Shown here in pieces: positions 1-9,019 of a stretch of 41,844 nucleotides of DNA. A model generated the notes under the pieces. The model saw only the letters and a program-made list of their open reading frames with translations, did not search any database and had not been told where the DNA came from. Origin of the DNA: Phycicoccus flavus (GTDB lineage Bacteria > Actinomycetota > Actinomycetes > Actinomycetales > Dermatophilaceae); NCBI RefSeq assembly GCF_004025965.2, contig NZ_SAYU02000037.1, positions 1 through 41,844 of the forward strand. Reading direction: 5' to 3'. Position numbers and translations under genes: made by a program. The number at the start of each line of letters is the position of its first letter. Position 1 is the stretch's first letter.

Positions 1-1
1 G

Positions 2-61
2 CAGACGACGTCGGACCCGAAGCCGGACAAGCCCGGCAAGACGCCTCCGCCGAAGAAGTAG
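2..61 (+). CDS. C-terminal tail of a probable penicillin-binding protein (partial)
   Basis: An open frame enters at the window edge and ends at a TAG at 59-61. Its 19 visible residues are Pro-, Lys- and Asp-rich (DPKPDKPGKTPPPKK), like the low-complexity tail of actinobacterial bifunctional penicillin-binding proteins (peptidoglycan glycosyltransferase/transpeptidase, PonA type). In many actinobacteria such a gene sits next to a GatB/YqeY gene and a metallophosphoesterase, as here. No catalytic domain is visible, so the name rests on tail composition and neighbourhood. Confidence 0.45.
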   Translation, partial: QTTSDPKPDKPGKTPPPKK

Positions 62-86
62 CGCGGCCGGGTCGGCGGCCGCCCGG

Positions 87-551
87 TCAGCGGCCCGCGA
101 GCGCGCTGCGCACGGCGGCGGCCACCCGGCCGCCCTCGGCGCGGCCCGCGACCTCGGCCTGGGCGGCCTTCATGACCCGTCCCATGTCCTGCATGCCGGT
201 GGCGCCGGTGGACTCGACCGCCCGCTGGGCAACAGCCCGCAGCTCGTCGTCGCCGAGCTGGGCCGGCAGGTAGCCCTCGAGCACGGACAGCTCGGCCTCC
301 TCGCCCTCGGCCAGCTCCTCGCGGCCCGCGCCGTGGTAGGCGGTGGCTGCCTCGCGGCGCTTCTTGGCCTCCTTGGCCAGCACCGCGAGGACCTCGTCGT
401 CATCCAGCTCGCGAGCCTCGTCGCCGGCCACCTCGGCCGTCGTGACCGCCGTGAGGGCCATCCGCAGCGTCGCCGCGGTCACCTTGTCGCGGGCGCGCAT
501 GGCGTCGTGCAGGTCGCCCTGGAGCCGGGCCTTGAGGGTGGTGTCGGTCAT
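87..551 (-). CDS. GatB/YqeY domain-containing protein
   Basis: A 154-residue protein starting MTDTTLKARLQGDLHDAMRA, typical of free-standing YqeY proteins, which correspond to the tRNA-binding C-terminal domain of the GatB amidotransferase subunit. The family pattern is complete: an N-terminal helix, a Lys- and Glu-rich middle with AKKRREAATAY, the segment LEGYLPAQLGDDEL, and a C-terminal GRVMKAAQAEVAGRAEGGRV. The open frame runs further upstream, but homology begins at the ATG at 549-551. It is divergent from the metallophosphoesterase gene. The precise role of lone YqeY proteins is not settled. It belongs to the chromosomal flank. Confidence 0.9.
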   Translation of the reverse strand: MTDTTLKARLQGDLHDAMRARDKVTAATLRMALTAVTTAEVAGDEARELDDDEVLAVLAKEAKKRREAATAYHGAGREELAEGEEAELSVLEGYLPAQLGDDELRAVAQRAVESTGATGMQDMGRVMKAAQAEVAGRAEGGRVAAAVRSALAGR

Positions 552-645
552 GCAGGCATCCTCGCACCCGGCGCCCGCCGGCGGCATCCGGGTCGGGCCG
601 CGGTGCGGCCCCGGCCGCGGCCCCCGGGTTTGCGAGGATGGACGC

Positions 646-1626
646 ATGGACCGACTCCCCCGCGCCCTGCTCCGTACGCTCGGCGTCGCCGCCGGCACCG
701 GCGTCGCGGCGGTCGCGTACGCGGGGCTCGTCGAGCGCACGTGGTTCGCGCTGCGCCGGGTCGCGGTCCCCGTGCTGCCGCCCGGGTCGGCCCCGGTGCG
801 GGTGCTCCAGGTCTCGGACCTGCACCTGACGCCAGGGCAGGAGAAGAAGATCGCCTGGGTCCGCTCGCTCGCCGACCTGCGGCCCGACTTCGTCGTCGAC
901 ACCGGCGACAACCTCGCCCACGCCGCCGCGGTCCCGCCGCTGCTGCGGGCGCTGGAGCCGTTGCTGGAGTTCCCGGGCGCCTTCGTCCTGGGCTCCAACG
1001 ACTACTTCGCCCCGGTCCCGAAGAACCCGGCGCGCTACCTCACCTCCTCCTACGCCAAGGCGCCGCGGCAGCGCGGCAACCTGCCGGTGGGCGAGCTCGT
1101 CGACGGGCTGCGCGCCGGTGGTTGGGCGGACCTGGACAACGCCCGGGAGGTCGTGACGATGGGCGGGCACCGGGTCGAGCTGGTCGGGGTCAACGACCCG
1201 CACGTCGACTTCGACCGGTACGACGAGGTGTCCGGTCAGGCCCGCGAGGACGCCGCCCTCACCGTCGGGCTCGTCCACGCGCCCTACCAGCGGATCCTCG
1301 ACGCCATGACCCGCGACGGCGCCGGTCTCGTCCTGGCCGGCCACACCCACGGCGGTCAGCTGGCCCTTCCCTTCCACGGCGCGCTCGTCACCAACTGCGA
1401 CCTCGACACCGGCCGCGCCAAGGGCGTCTCGCGCTGGTGGCCGGGCGCGGGCTCGGCCGGGCGGCGCGGGCGGGTGCGGCCGTCCTCGCAGGCACCCCGG
1501 GACGCCGCATGGCTCCACGTGTCGGCCGGCCTCGGCACCTCGCCGTACGCCCCGGTGCGCTTCGCCTGCCGCCCCGAGGCCACCCTGCTGACCCTGCTCG
1601 CGAAGGACCCCGACTTCCCCGACTGA
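646..1626 (+). CDS. Metallophosphoesterase, membrane-anchored (YkuE-like)
   Basis: A 326-residue calcineurin-like phosphoesterase. A short hydrophobic N-terminal stretch (about residues 9-26, LGVAAGTGVAAVAYAGL) suggests membrane anchoring. The dinuclear-metal motifs appear in order: SDLHL (D-x-H), DTGDN (G-D), GSNDY (a GNHD variant with Ser-Asn-Asp), LVHAP and AGHTHGGQ (G-H-x-H). The substrate is unknown; relatives are general phosphohydrolases. The ATG at 646 is the only good start before the hydrophobic segment. The gene belongs to the conserved chromosomal flank next to GatB/YqeY and ends about 100 bases before tRNA-Pro. Confidence 0.88.
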   Translation: MDRLPRALLRTLGVAAGTGVAAVAYAGLVERTWFALRRVAVPVLPPGSAPVRVLQVSDLHLTPGQEKKIAWVRSLADLRPDFVVDTGDNLAHAAAVPPLLRALEPLLEFPGAFVLGSNDYFAPVPKNPARYLTSSYAKAPRQRGNLPVGELVDGLRAGGWADLDNAREVVTMGGHRVELVGVNDPHVDFDRYDEVSGQAREDAALTVGLVHAPYQRILDAMTRDGAGLVLAGHTHGGQLALPFHGALVTNCDLDTGRAKGVSRWWPGAGSAGRRGRVRPSSQAPRDAAWLHVSAGLGTSPYAPVRFACRPEATLLTLLAKDPDFPD

Positions 1627-1723
1627 CCGGCCGCGCCGGGTCCCGGCGAACCGATTTCGGATGCTTCCCGGTGGTCGGCTATCCTCGGGTGTCGCCGCGG
1701 GCAGCAGCCCTCGGAGGCAGCCA

Positions 1724-1799
<76 letters not shown>

Positions 1800-1807
1800 G
1801 TGAGCAC

Positions 1808-1847
1808 GAGGGCCCTGACCAGCGGAAACGCGGTCAGGGCCCTCTTT
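1808..1847 (+). terminator. Strong hairpin terminator after tRNA-Pro
   Basis: A perfect 13-bp inverted repeat (GAGGGCCCTGACC at 1808-1820 and GGTCAGGGCCCTC at 1832-1844) encloses an 11-base loop and is followed by TTT. It lies 10 bases after the tRNA and fits a factor-independent terminator for it. If recombination occurs in the tRNA 3' end, this hairpin belongs to the element side of the junction. Confidence 0.8.
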
Positions 1848-2383
1848 GGAACTCTGATCAGGGCACAACTGAGGCATAACTGGCGTGTCGTTGACACCGA
1901 AACCATCGACTGAGGTAGCCAGGCAGTCCCGGAATCGCACGAGGGCTGGGCGGGACCGCGCCGCTGAGGTTGGGGTGATCGTGGGTGTCTCTGGCGAGCT
2001 GAGATCTCGTCGCCGAGGGAGAGATGGCGGGAACTTCACTCTTTGGCTGTTGACCTGCAGTTTCTTGTTACCTTCCGGTGGCGTGTCAGCACTGTGACAG
2101 ACTCTGTACGGAATGTTCGGACGCGAGGCCGTGCCTGTGGGCTGAGAGCCGGCTGCCGTGGCATCGCTTTCAGGGGCCTCCTGGCGGCGAAGCCAAGCCG
2201 TTAGATAGCTTCGCTTCACAGGGAGGTCTTACCGCCCTACAAGCTTGCAAATCAGGCGAAGTCCGATGCACAAGCGAACCCAGGGGCTCGCGAGGCGACG
2301 GCGGAGCCGAGCGATGTAGAGCAGTTGCGTCGTCTCGACTTGCCCCTCGAGAAACCTCGAACTAGGTGGCGGCCCGCGAGCCC
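1848..2383. other. Element edge between tRNA-Pro and the recombinases; no convincing gene
   Basis: This stretch has no open frame with protein-like composition or a good ribosome binding site. A small inverted repeat, GTGTC-gtt-GACAC, lies at 1885-1897. Such a region next to an integrated tRNA usually holds recombinase arm-type binding sites, but none can be assigned from sequence alone. Confidence 0.5.
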
Positions 2384-3670
2384 TCAAAGGCCGATGATGC
2401 CGGCGATGTTGTCGGACAGAATCGTCTCTCGGACGGCGTGGCGTTCGACGCTCAGTAGCGAAGTGAGGTCGGCGGCGCTGGCGATCCGGTGTGCTTGGAC
2501 GTCCTGTCGGATGCTGTTGCGGATGAACCCGACGCGAAGGCTGGTGAACGTGTAGTAGCCCTTGAGGCGCGCCTGGCTGCAGCGCTGATGGATCAGGTAG
2601 TTCAGGCCCATAGGTGATAGCGGGACGTTCCACACGGCTGAGGCCGAGACCTGCAGGAATGCTGGCTGCGCGGCTTGGCATTGGTGTGGATCCAGTCTGC
2701 CCAGCCAGTCGCGCCACGCCTCTCGGGGGCAGTAGAGGGGATTCTCTTCCGTCGCTAGCCCGACCGCTCGTTGTCTTCCTGCTACGCGCAGGAGGAGGCC
2801 GTTCGAGAGGTCGTCGATGTCGCCCTGTCTTAGCGCGAGAGCTTCACGGCCGCGCAGCGCCGCACCGTAGCTTGTCAGGATGATGGCGCGGTCACGGCTC
2901 TCCTGCGGTCCGGGCTGGATCAGCTGGGACACCACGGCCGCCGCACGAGCTCTGGACTTCGCAGTCGGATGGGATTGGTAGGGCAGTTGCCGAGTCACGA
3001 GTCCGAGGCGAGAGACGTTGCACTTGCCGGTCTCTGATCCGAGCACGAGATCGTCGCCGGCGGCATCGGCGCGCTGCAAGACGCGGAGGGCATTGACGGG
3101 ACAGATGCGGGTGTCGGGGTCCTGTTGGAGGTGCAGCGTGAGGTTTCGCAGGTGGGTGTACCAGTGGTCACGGACGTGAATGTCGACGGCTGAGCGGCTG
3201 AAGGAGATGTCTCGCCAGCGCAGTTCTGCGAGAACAGTGTTGGGTAGCGAGGTCGTGTGGGCTAGAAGGACTGCCGCCCGGCTTCGGAGTTTGTCGTGCG
3301 ACGGGCGCATGGTGGCGTCCACCAGGGCGCGCACCAGTTCCGGGTAGAGGGGGTCGGCGCGGGCGGAGCCACCGAGCGGGGCTTGTACGTGCAGGCCCTG
3401 CAGGAACCGCGCCACGTCGGGGGATCGGCTCCACGGTGTCGTACCGCGTGTGATGGAGGCCAGGTCCAGGAGTTGAAGGGTGTTGCGGGCCGTTCGTCCG
3501 GTGGTTGACCGGGTCAGGTGTGTATGGGTGAGGTAGAGGACGACCGACTCCTCTGTCACGCTCAGGCCGAGCGGCCTGCAGAACTCCTCCAGTCGGCGCC
3601 ACTCGCGGTCCGCGGCGCGGAGCCTGCGGGTGGATGCGCCGCGGGCGGTCAGGTCGCTTCGGGTGGTCAT
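2384..3670 (-). CDS. Tyrosine recombinase-like protein lacking the catalytic tyrosine
   Basis: A 428-residue paralogue of the adjacent upstream recombinase. Residues about 10-95 resemble a SAM-like DNA-binding domain. A degenerate catalytic-like module (about 127-230, LRSRAAVLLAH...LAELRW) follows, then a second module (about 258-428). The second keeps the box I arginine (AALRGREAL, R273) and an SLRVGF arginine (R379), and has a histidine at 411. The position nine residues after that histidine, where the partner has its nucleophilic tyrosine, is aspartate (D420). The usual lysine between box I and SLR is not evident. It starts two bases after the stop of the upstream recombinase, so the two are probably co-translated. 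It probably binds DNA as a structural partner rather than cleaving. It could also be a decaying gene, but the full-length frame argues against that. Confidence 0.75.
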   Translation of the reverse strand: MTTRSDLTARGASTRRLRAADREWRRLEEFCRPLGLSVTEESVVLYLTHTHLTRSTTGRTARNTLQLLDLASITRGTTPWSRSPDVARFLQGLHVQAPLGGSARADPLYPELVRALVDATMRPSHDKLRSRAAVLLAHTTSLPNTVLAELRWRDISFSRSAVDIHVRDHWYTHLRNLTLHLQQDPDTRICPVNALRVLQRADAAGDDLVLGSETGKCNVSRLGLVTRQLPYQSHPTAKSRARAAAVVSQLIQPGPQESRDRAIILTSYGAALRGREALALRQGDIDDLSNGLLLRVAGRQRAVGLATEENPLYCPREAWRDWLGRLDPHQCQAAQPAFLQVSASAVWNVPLSPMGLNYLIHQRCSQARLKGYYTFTSLRVGFIRNSIRQDVQAHRIASAADLTSLLSVERHAVRETILSDNIAGIIGL

Positions 3671-3672
3671 GG

Positions 3673-5232
3673 CTACAGACCTAGCCTGTTAGCCGGGTTA
3701 CCGCGGAACGGATCATCGGTGCGGATGTAGCGGATCAGGCTGTCGAGGGTGGCGTGGCCACTTTGTCGCGCGATCTTGTGGAGAGGGATGTCCAGATCGG
3801 CGGCGGTGCTGATGAATCCGGCGCGCAGGCTGCGCCCTCCCCACCGCCCCTCGAGGCCGGCTTGCTCGGCTCGGCGCCGGACGAGGTAGGCGAGCGCTTC
3901 AGGGGTAAGTGGATCCGTGCCGAGCCGGCCTGAGCGCCCCACCCGAACGAAGCACGGGAGGTCCGGCAGGCGTTCAGCACCAAAGCGTTGTCCGCAGCGG
4001 GCTCGCCAGGCCAGGACGGCCCGCACTGGGCAGGTGACTTCGCTCTGGCCGCGAGGAATGCCGACGCTGCGGCCGCGGCCCGATCGGTCGGTCTTGGAGT
4101 GGCGGAGCATCACGAGCAGACCGTTCGGTTTCAGGGTGATGTCGGACCACCGGAGCCGGACGAGGTCGACGCGGCGAAAGGCTCCTGCGAAGCCGAGCAG
4201 AATCAGCGCCTTGTCCCGCAACACCTCGCTGTCGTTGCGACCGAGAACGTCGATTACTTCGTCGAGCTCGGGCCGCTCCGAATGCGCGGCGAGCGCACCG
4301 CTTCGCGAGTGACGGATGGAGTAGATCCCCTTGGCCGAGAGCGGGCGCCGGTGACGGTGAGCCGCGGAGCTGACAAAGAGATGTCCGGGATCGGTTCCGC
4401 GGAGTTCGACAAACTGGGTGAGGGCCTCCAGCGGGTCGGGGCCGGTCTTGGGTCCGTGTCGGAGGATGACTTCACGAGGTGGGGTTCGTTTGGTGGCCCG
4501 GACGGTGACGAGGGCACGGGCTGGCGCGATCTCGAGGTCCTGGAGGGAAAGACGCGCGATTTCGCCATCCCCGAGGCCGGCCCTGTGCAACGCGAAGACC
4601 GCTCGGTCGCGCACGTCGATGGGACGTCGCGCGTGACGATCGAGCAGCTCGCACACGGTACGGACTTCGGCGATCTTCAGCGCGGAGACCGACGGAGGAG
4701 CAAGCCGGTCTCGCCGGCTTCGGCTCAGCCCTCGCATCAACAGGGTGACTCCCGGATCCAGGCCGGGGGCAGGTGCGCCAGCCTCGATGTGCACCCGGTT
4801 GATGGCCGCCACCCAGCCGCGGATCGTTGGCAGTGAGTAGGCCGTGGTTCCCACGGTAGTGGTCAGGTAGAGCATGACCGTCTCCGGCGCCGCGGGCAGC
4901 GACGCCAACTCCCGGGTCTCGCACCATTCCTCAAAGAGCTTCCAGCGCCGGGCATAGGCCGCTCTCGTCGAGTCCGTGATCGCCTGGGCGTACATCGCTG
5001 CGGTGTGATCGACTAGCGCGGCCAGCGCCGGATCGGCTGGAACGTCCCCTTCAGTCGCGGCGCCAGGGAGCCAGCCGAGGAACGCCTTCACCCGAGCGGC
5101 GTGGAGCATCGCCGCGAGGTCCGAGGCTGGCACTCCTTTCGGGACGCTCGAGGGTGCCCGTCGCTGTCTCGGCATGCTCGGTCGGGGGCGCTGGGCGATG
5201 GGTGGACCGACGCTCTCGCTACTACTGGCCAC
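3673..5232 (-). CDS. Tyrosine recombinase (integrase) with a duplicated catalytic-like module
   Basis: Probable active integrase of the element. An N-terminal core-binding domain (about residues 85-170, STRAAYARRW...) is followed by a degenerate module (about 206-310, VRDRAVFALHRAGL...LSLQDL) and then a full catalytic domain (about 337-519). The latter has box I GAFRRVDLVRLRW (Arg about 353), RHSKTDRSG (Lys about 380), GGRSLRAGF (Arg about 470), SGHATLDSL (His about 493) and IRYIR (nucleophile Tyr about 502). The first His of the usual H-x-x-R box is Arg (RSLR). The start is uncertain: GTG at 5232 has AGAGGA upstream, ATG at 5175 is also possible, and the frame stays open to 5346. The tRNA-Pro target lies about 3 kb away, past the gene's tyrosine-less partner. 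Confidence 0.85.
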   Translation of the reverse strand: MASSSESVGPPIAQRPRPSMPRQRRAPSSVPKGVPASDLAAMLHAARVKAFLGWLPGAATEGDVPADPALAALVDHTAAMYAQAITDSTRAAYARRWKLFEEWCETRELASLPAAPETVMLYLTTTVGTTAYSLPTIRGWVAAINRVHIEAGAPAPGLDPGVTLLMRGLSRSRRDRLAPPSVSALKIAEVRTVCELLDRHARRPIDVRDRAVFALHRAGLGDGEIARLSLQDLEIAPARALVTVRATKRTPPREVILRHGPKTGPDPLEALTQFVELRGTDPGHLFVSSAAHRHRRPLSAKGIYSIRHSRSGALAAHSERPELDEVIDVLGRNDSEVLRDKALILLGFAGAFRRVDLVRLRWSDITLKPNGLLVMLRHSKTDRSGRGRSVGIPRGQSEVTCPVRAVLAWRARCGQRFGAERLPDLPCFVRVGRSGRLGTDPLTPEALAYLVRRRAEQAGLEGRWGGRSLRAGFISTAADLDIPLHKIARQSGHATLDSLIRYIRTDDPFRGNPANRLGL

Positions 5233-5346
5233 ATTCCAGTGTTCCTCTGGGGGCAATGCATGGCAATGTGCGAGGGCGAAGCCGGGCCCCACGCGCGGCA
5301 AGGGTGCTCTTAGCCGGAGTAGTCCCAGATGACGCTCCGTGCGCAC

Positions 5347-6059
5347 CTTGCGCCTTCAGGCATCCAAGCGGTCGCTGCGCGGCAGCATGCAGCGCGCCTT
5401 GAAGGCCCTGTCCGCGGTTCACGACCTGGAGCACGTACGTGACCGGCACAGACAAGGTGGCCTTCCGGGCCCCCGTACACCCGCGGCTATTACCGATACG
5501 CGGTCCGGGTCGGCAACGCGACTATTACAAAGGTCATCCGCAGCATGTGACCGGCGGGCAGGGATCGTCGACGTTCCTGACGGGCACAGCCCAGCGGTCC
5601 AGTGCACGACCTGCGCCGGAGGAGTCCCAGAATCGGCGTCGCCGGACAACCTATAGGTGATCTGTTCGATGAGCCCGGGCGGGTTGCTGATGCCCCGACC
5701 AGACCGCGTCCCAAGTGCGCCGATCTTGCTCGTCAGGTTCCTAGCGATCACGCCCGGAGGGTGCCTACAGACCGCAAGACGCACCCCCGCGAAGTTGGGC
5801 ATGAGGCTCCCATCGCTCGTCTACTCTCGCCCGCGAGCCTTTCGATGAGCCAGACGACGGCCAGGTCACCCTCTTCCTTGACGATGACGCCGGCCTCCTC
5901 GCTCGTGGCGACTCACAGGCGATCGACGCAGTGCCGGCAGAACGGCTGGCGCCCGCGGAGCTCAATGCGCATCGGCGGGCGACCTCCCGCGTTGCCAACG
6001 TCACGGTCGCGGGCGCCAGTGTGGTCGCGCTCGCCGCGACGAGCCAGAAGTACTTGCGA
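5347..6059. other. Gap between integrase and defence operon, with a possible coding remnant
   Basis: No intact gene is convincing here. Directly after the Z1 stop, on the minus strand, a frame with strongly G/C third codon positions runs through a TGA at 5913-5915. It contains a possible 19-residue ORF from an ATG at 5972 behind GGGAGG. After the stop it continues with the protein-like stretch EEAGVIVKEEGDLAVVWLIE down to about 5830. This looks like a broken gene end, but I cannot name a family. The rest, down to the integrase, shows nothing I can support. Confidence 0.35.
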
Positions 6060-9014
6060 TCAATCGGCTGGCTGGTCAACCACTACGTCGTCAGGCTTCG
6101 CCGAGTTGATAACGGTCCACTGGATCAGGTTGCTTCTCGGAACCGCCTTGGCCGGCACAGCGATCGAGATCAGGCCGACGAGGTCATCGCGATCCACAGG
6201 CTTCATCGTGTCGTCAGGCTCACGGTCCGGCACAACCGAAATGAGGATGACACCCCGAGTCGCGGACTCACCCAGCGGAGCAACGGTCTCGCCGAGCGCG
6301 ATGGGTCGGGCGGCAGCACGGTGCTTCCGGTCGGAGCCTACGAAGTCGATTCGCCGAGCCCGACGCTTGCGCTTCACGATGGAGACTTCGCCGCCGAGTT
6401 CAGGGATGTCGAACACACGACCATCCATGTGGGGCCAAGTCCACACCACAGCCCAATCGGTGATCTTCTTGTCGTCCGTTGCCTTCTCGATGAAGCCCCG
6501 GAAAGCTCTGATGTTGGCCTCGTACTCGGGATGCCAACCCAGTTTGCCGAAGAGCTCGTTAAACTCACCGGCGTCGACAAGGCCCACCCGCGCTCGCTGC
6601 GTGTACCCCGACTTGCCGTCGAGCTCGTACGGGAGCATGACCTCGCTGGTTGCCTTGGCGAGCAGCGGCACCACGACGTTGTCGAAGTTCTTGCGATTCG
6701 CCTCGCTTCCCTGCTCCGGGAGGCCGTAGAGGTCCTGGATATCGGTCGGTGCTCTGTTGGCAATGACTGCGTTCCACATCTTGTTGCGCGCAGTCGGCTT
6801 CAGCCATGGCAGGTGCTGGCTAACGAGTGGAGGAATCTGACGCGGCTCCAGCAACGGCATACCCTGCTCGTCGAAGCCGGCGTACTGGCTGAGCTCGGCG
6901 CGGAACGCCTCTTCATCCATGAGCAACGCCTCGAATGCCTCGTAGAGGTCGACCTGAGGGTCCCTGCGGATGTAGAGGCGCACGAGATCCTGGTAGCCGG
7001 GCCGGAAGCCGAACCAGCGTCCCGCTTGCATCAGGGTGTCCGCCTGGCCCGCCTTGCGCCGGAAGTAGGAGACCGTCAGCCCCTCCACCGTGAAGCCTCG
7101 GCTCAACTGGGTGCCACCGACGAGGATGCGCCACACCTTGTCTGCCTCGAAGTCGAGCTTCTTCTGCTGCGCCTGGATCTCCTTGTCGGAGTTGACGATG
7201 AGCACGGGGTCGCCATCGATCGTGATCTGAGCGAGGGCTTCCCCGACGTAAGGCTTCAACGCGTCGAACGACTCGGGGACAGAGGCGCCCGACGACCGCG
7301 CATTCATGACCGGAAGGAAGTCGTCCGTGAAGAGCTTCTTCAGGCGCGCAAAGCCCTCTGCTGAGTTGAACTTGGCCTTGCTCCAGAGGGATCGGACGTC
7401 GGCGGCCGTGTCGGCGTGGTCGTCCCTCTTGACTGACTCGTGGACGAGCATCGTGTGGTGCCTGAACCTGAGGTCGGAGTGCGCTTCGCGGTACTTCTTG
7501 ATGGCGCCTGAGAGCACCCATGCGTCCAGGGCTTCCTGGAGTTCCTCGACGCGACCGACGGGGTCGGTGTCCTTGTCGCCGACAAGTGGCCGGATGTGCG
7601 CCAACTCGTTCGAGTTGGCGACAGTCTTCTCTTCATCGTCCCACCGCTTGCCGACATCGTGGAACTCTTGGACGCCCATGTAGCCCGGCGGTCGGTGAAG
7701 TGAGAGCACGAAGTCGGCCGGGAAGAGGTCTCGCTCGTCGTCGGGATCGACGAAGACGTTAGCGAACGGGGTGGCGGTATAGCCGACGTACTGGGCGCGC
7801 GGGCAGATTTCGAGGATCTCGGTGATCAGCTGGTTGATCGTCGTCCGCTTCCGGTTCTCGGCCGAGCCCTTCTTCCACTTGGCCGGGTTGGTGGTGTCCA
7901 CCGACGCCTGATCGGACTCGTCGTCGATGATCAAGACGGGCAGCTCGGCGAGGTCGTTCTTGAGCGGCTTTAGGTCCTGGATCAGCTTCTTGAGAGGGGC
8001 TGGGTTCTTCTTGATGACCGCGACGTAAGCCCCGGAGTGGAACAGATTCTCTTCATCGTTGAGCGGCTTCTGCTTGTTCTTGCGCGCGAACTTGAGTTTG
8101 GTCATGGCCTGCGGGAGGCGCTTGTAGTCACTGCGGTGACTCGTCACGCGAGCGATCTCGACAACGCCTGGCAGCGTGAGGGCGTCGCCGTGCTCGACGA
8201 AGCGTCCAGCCATCCATTCCTGGTCCTGCTGGTAGTCGAGCTCCTTCGCCACCGCGGGATCGTTCGGATCCTGGCCGGCGAGGATGTTCTCGACGCCCAT
8301 CAGCTCCATGTCCATGCGCCGCTGCGTCTGAGCGCGGAGGATTTCGATCGTGCCGGTGAGCACGACGATCAGCCGGTAACCGGCGTCGATGCCCTTGGCA
8401 ACGACGCCGGTGAAGTTCGCGGTCTTGCCACTTTGGACATAGCCGACCACCAGACCCTTGGTCTGCTTGGCCTCGGGGCGCGTCGGGCGACTGAGCCGTT
8501 CGATAACCTCCGTCGTGGTCTCGTCCAGCGAGGTGATCGACGGCGCCGGCCACTTCTTGACGTCTCGGAGATATGCCTCGTAGTCGTCCCAATAGACGCT
8601 GGTGCGCAGCTTCCGTTCGGTCGCGTACCAAGGCTCGAAGACCTTGGAGATCACGACCGAAGGAACCTCGAACACCTCAACCCTCGTCGTGAATGCTGAG
8701 GCGACCTCAGCCGACAGGCCGAGGCATGTGTAGATGGCAGCGCGGCGTTCCTGTGTGCAAGGGAACGTCGCGACGCCGTCCGGGCTTAGGAAGCCGTCCT
8801 GGTTGTCCCATTTCGCCAACGCCATCCGCGCCTGCGTCAGGGCCGAGTCGTTCTCGTCCGCCTGCTGAATGAACGTGGCAAGTTCGGCATCGCCCACCGG
8901 TGCGCCGGCCAGCGCAGACAGGATCGGACCGAGTGGCGGTGTGGGTTGTTGGTTCTTCAGTGCCACGAAGGCATTGGTTAGTGCGTCGGCCCACATCGGG
9001 CGTTGATCAGTCAC
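6060..9014 (-). CDS. Z1-domain SF2 helicase/ATPase (MzaC-like)
   Basis: A 984-residue protein of the Z1 family, the superfamily-II helicase of MutL/MORC-linked restriction loci. Helicase motifs run in order: Walker A GYVQSGKT (191-198), Walker B-type DDES (364-367), GYTATPF (411-417), GGTQLSRGFT (633-642) and MQAGRWFGFR (662-671, arginine-finger region). The Z1 domain spans the central and C-terminal part. The start is a GTG with AAGGAG upstream, five bases after the stop of the DUF4420 gene, and this is the last gene of the operon. By family logic it would translocate on or remodel DNA for the nuclease encoded next to it. It is intact and full-length for the family. Confidence 0.92.
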   Translation of the reverse strand: MTDQRPMWADALTNAFVALKNQQPTPPLGPILSALAGAPVGDAELATFIQQADENDSALTQARMALAKWDNQDGFLSPDGVATFPCTQERRAAIYTCLGLSAEVASAFTTRVEVFEVPSVVISKVFEPWYATERKLRTSVYWDDYEAYLRDVKKWPAPSITSLDETTTEVIERLSRPTRPEAKQTKGLVVGYVQSGKTANFTGVVAKGIDAGYRLIVVLTGTIEILRAQTQRRMDMELMGVENILAGQDPNDPAVAKELDYQQDQEWMAGRFVEHGDALTLPGVVEIARVTSHRSDYKRLPQAMTKLKFARKNKQKPLNDEENLFHSGAYVAVIKKNPAPLKKLIQDLKPLKNDLAELPVLIIDDESDQASVDTTNPAKWKKGSAENRKRTTINQLITEILEICPRAQYVGYTATPFANVFVDPDDERDLFPADFVLSLHRPPGYMGVQEFHDVGKRWDDEEKTVANSNELAHIRPLVGDKDTDPVGRVEELQEALDAWVLSGAIKKYREAHSDLRFRHHTMLVHESVKRDDHADTAADVRSLWSKAKFNSAEGFARLKKLFTDDFLPVMNARSSGASVPESFDALKPYVGEALAQITIDGDPVLIVNSDKEIQAQQKKLDFEADKVWRILVGGTQLSRGFTVEGLTVSYFRRKAGQADTLMQAGRWFGFRPGYQDLVRLYIRRDPQVDLYEAFEALLMDEEAFRAELSQYAGFDEQGMPLLEPRQIPPLVSQHLPWLKPTARNKMWNAVIANRAPTDIQDLYGLPEQGSEANRKNFDNVVVPLLAKATSEVMLPYELDGKSGYTQRARVGLVDAGEFNELFGKLGWHPEYEANIRAFRGFIEKATDDKKITDWAVVWTWPHMDGRVFDIPELGGEVSIVKRKRRARRIDFVGSDRKHRAAARPIALGETVAPLGESATRGVILISVVPDREPDDTMKPVDRDDLVGLISIAVPAKAVPRSNLIQWTVINSAKPDDVVVDQPAD

Positions 9015-9019
9015 GTTCG

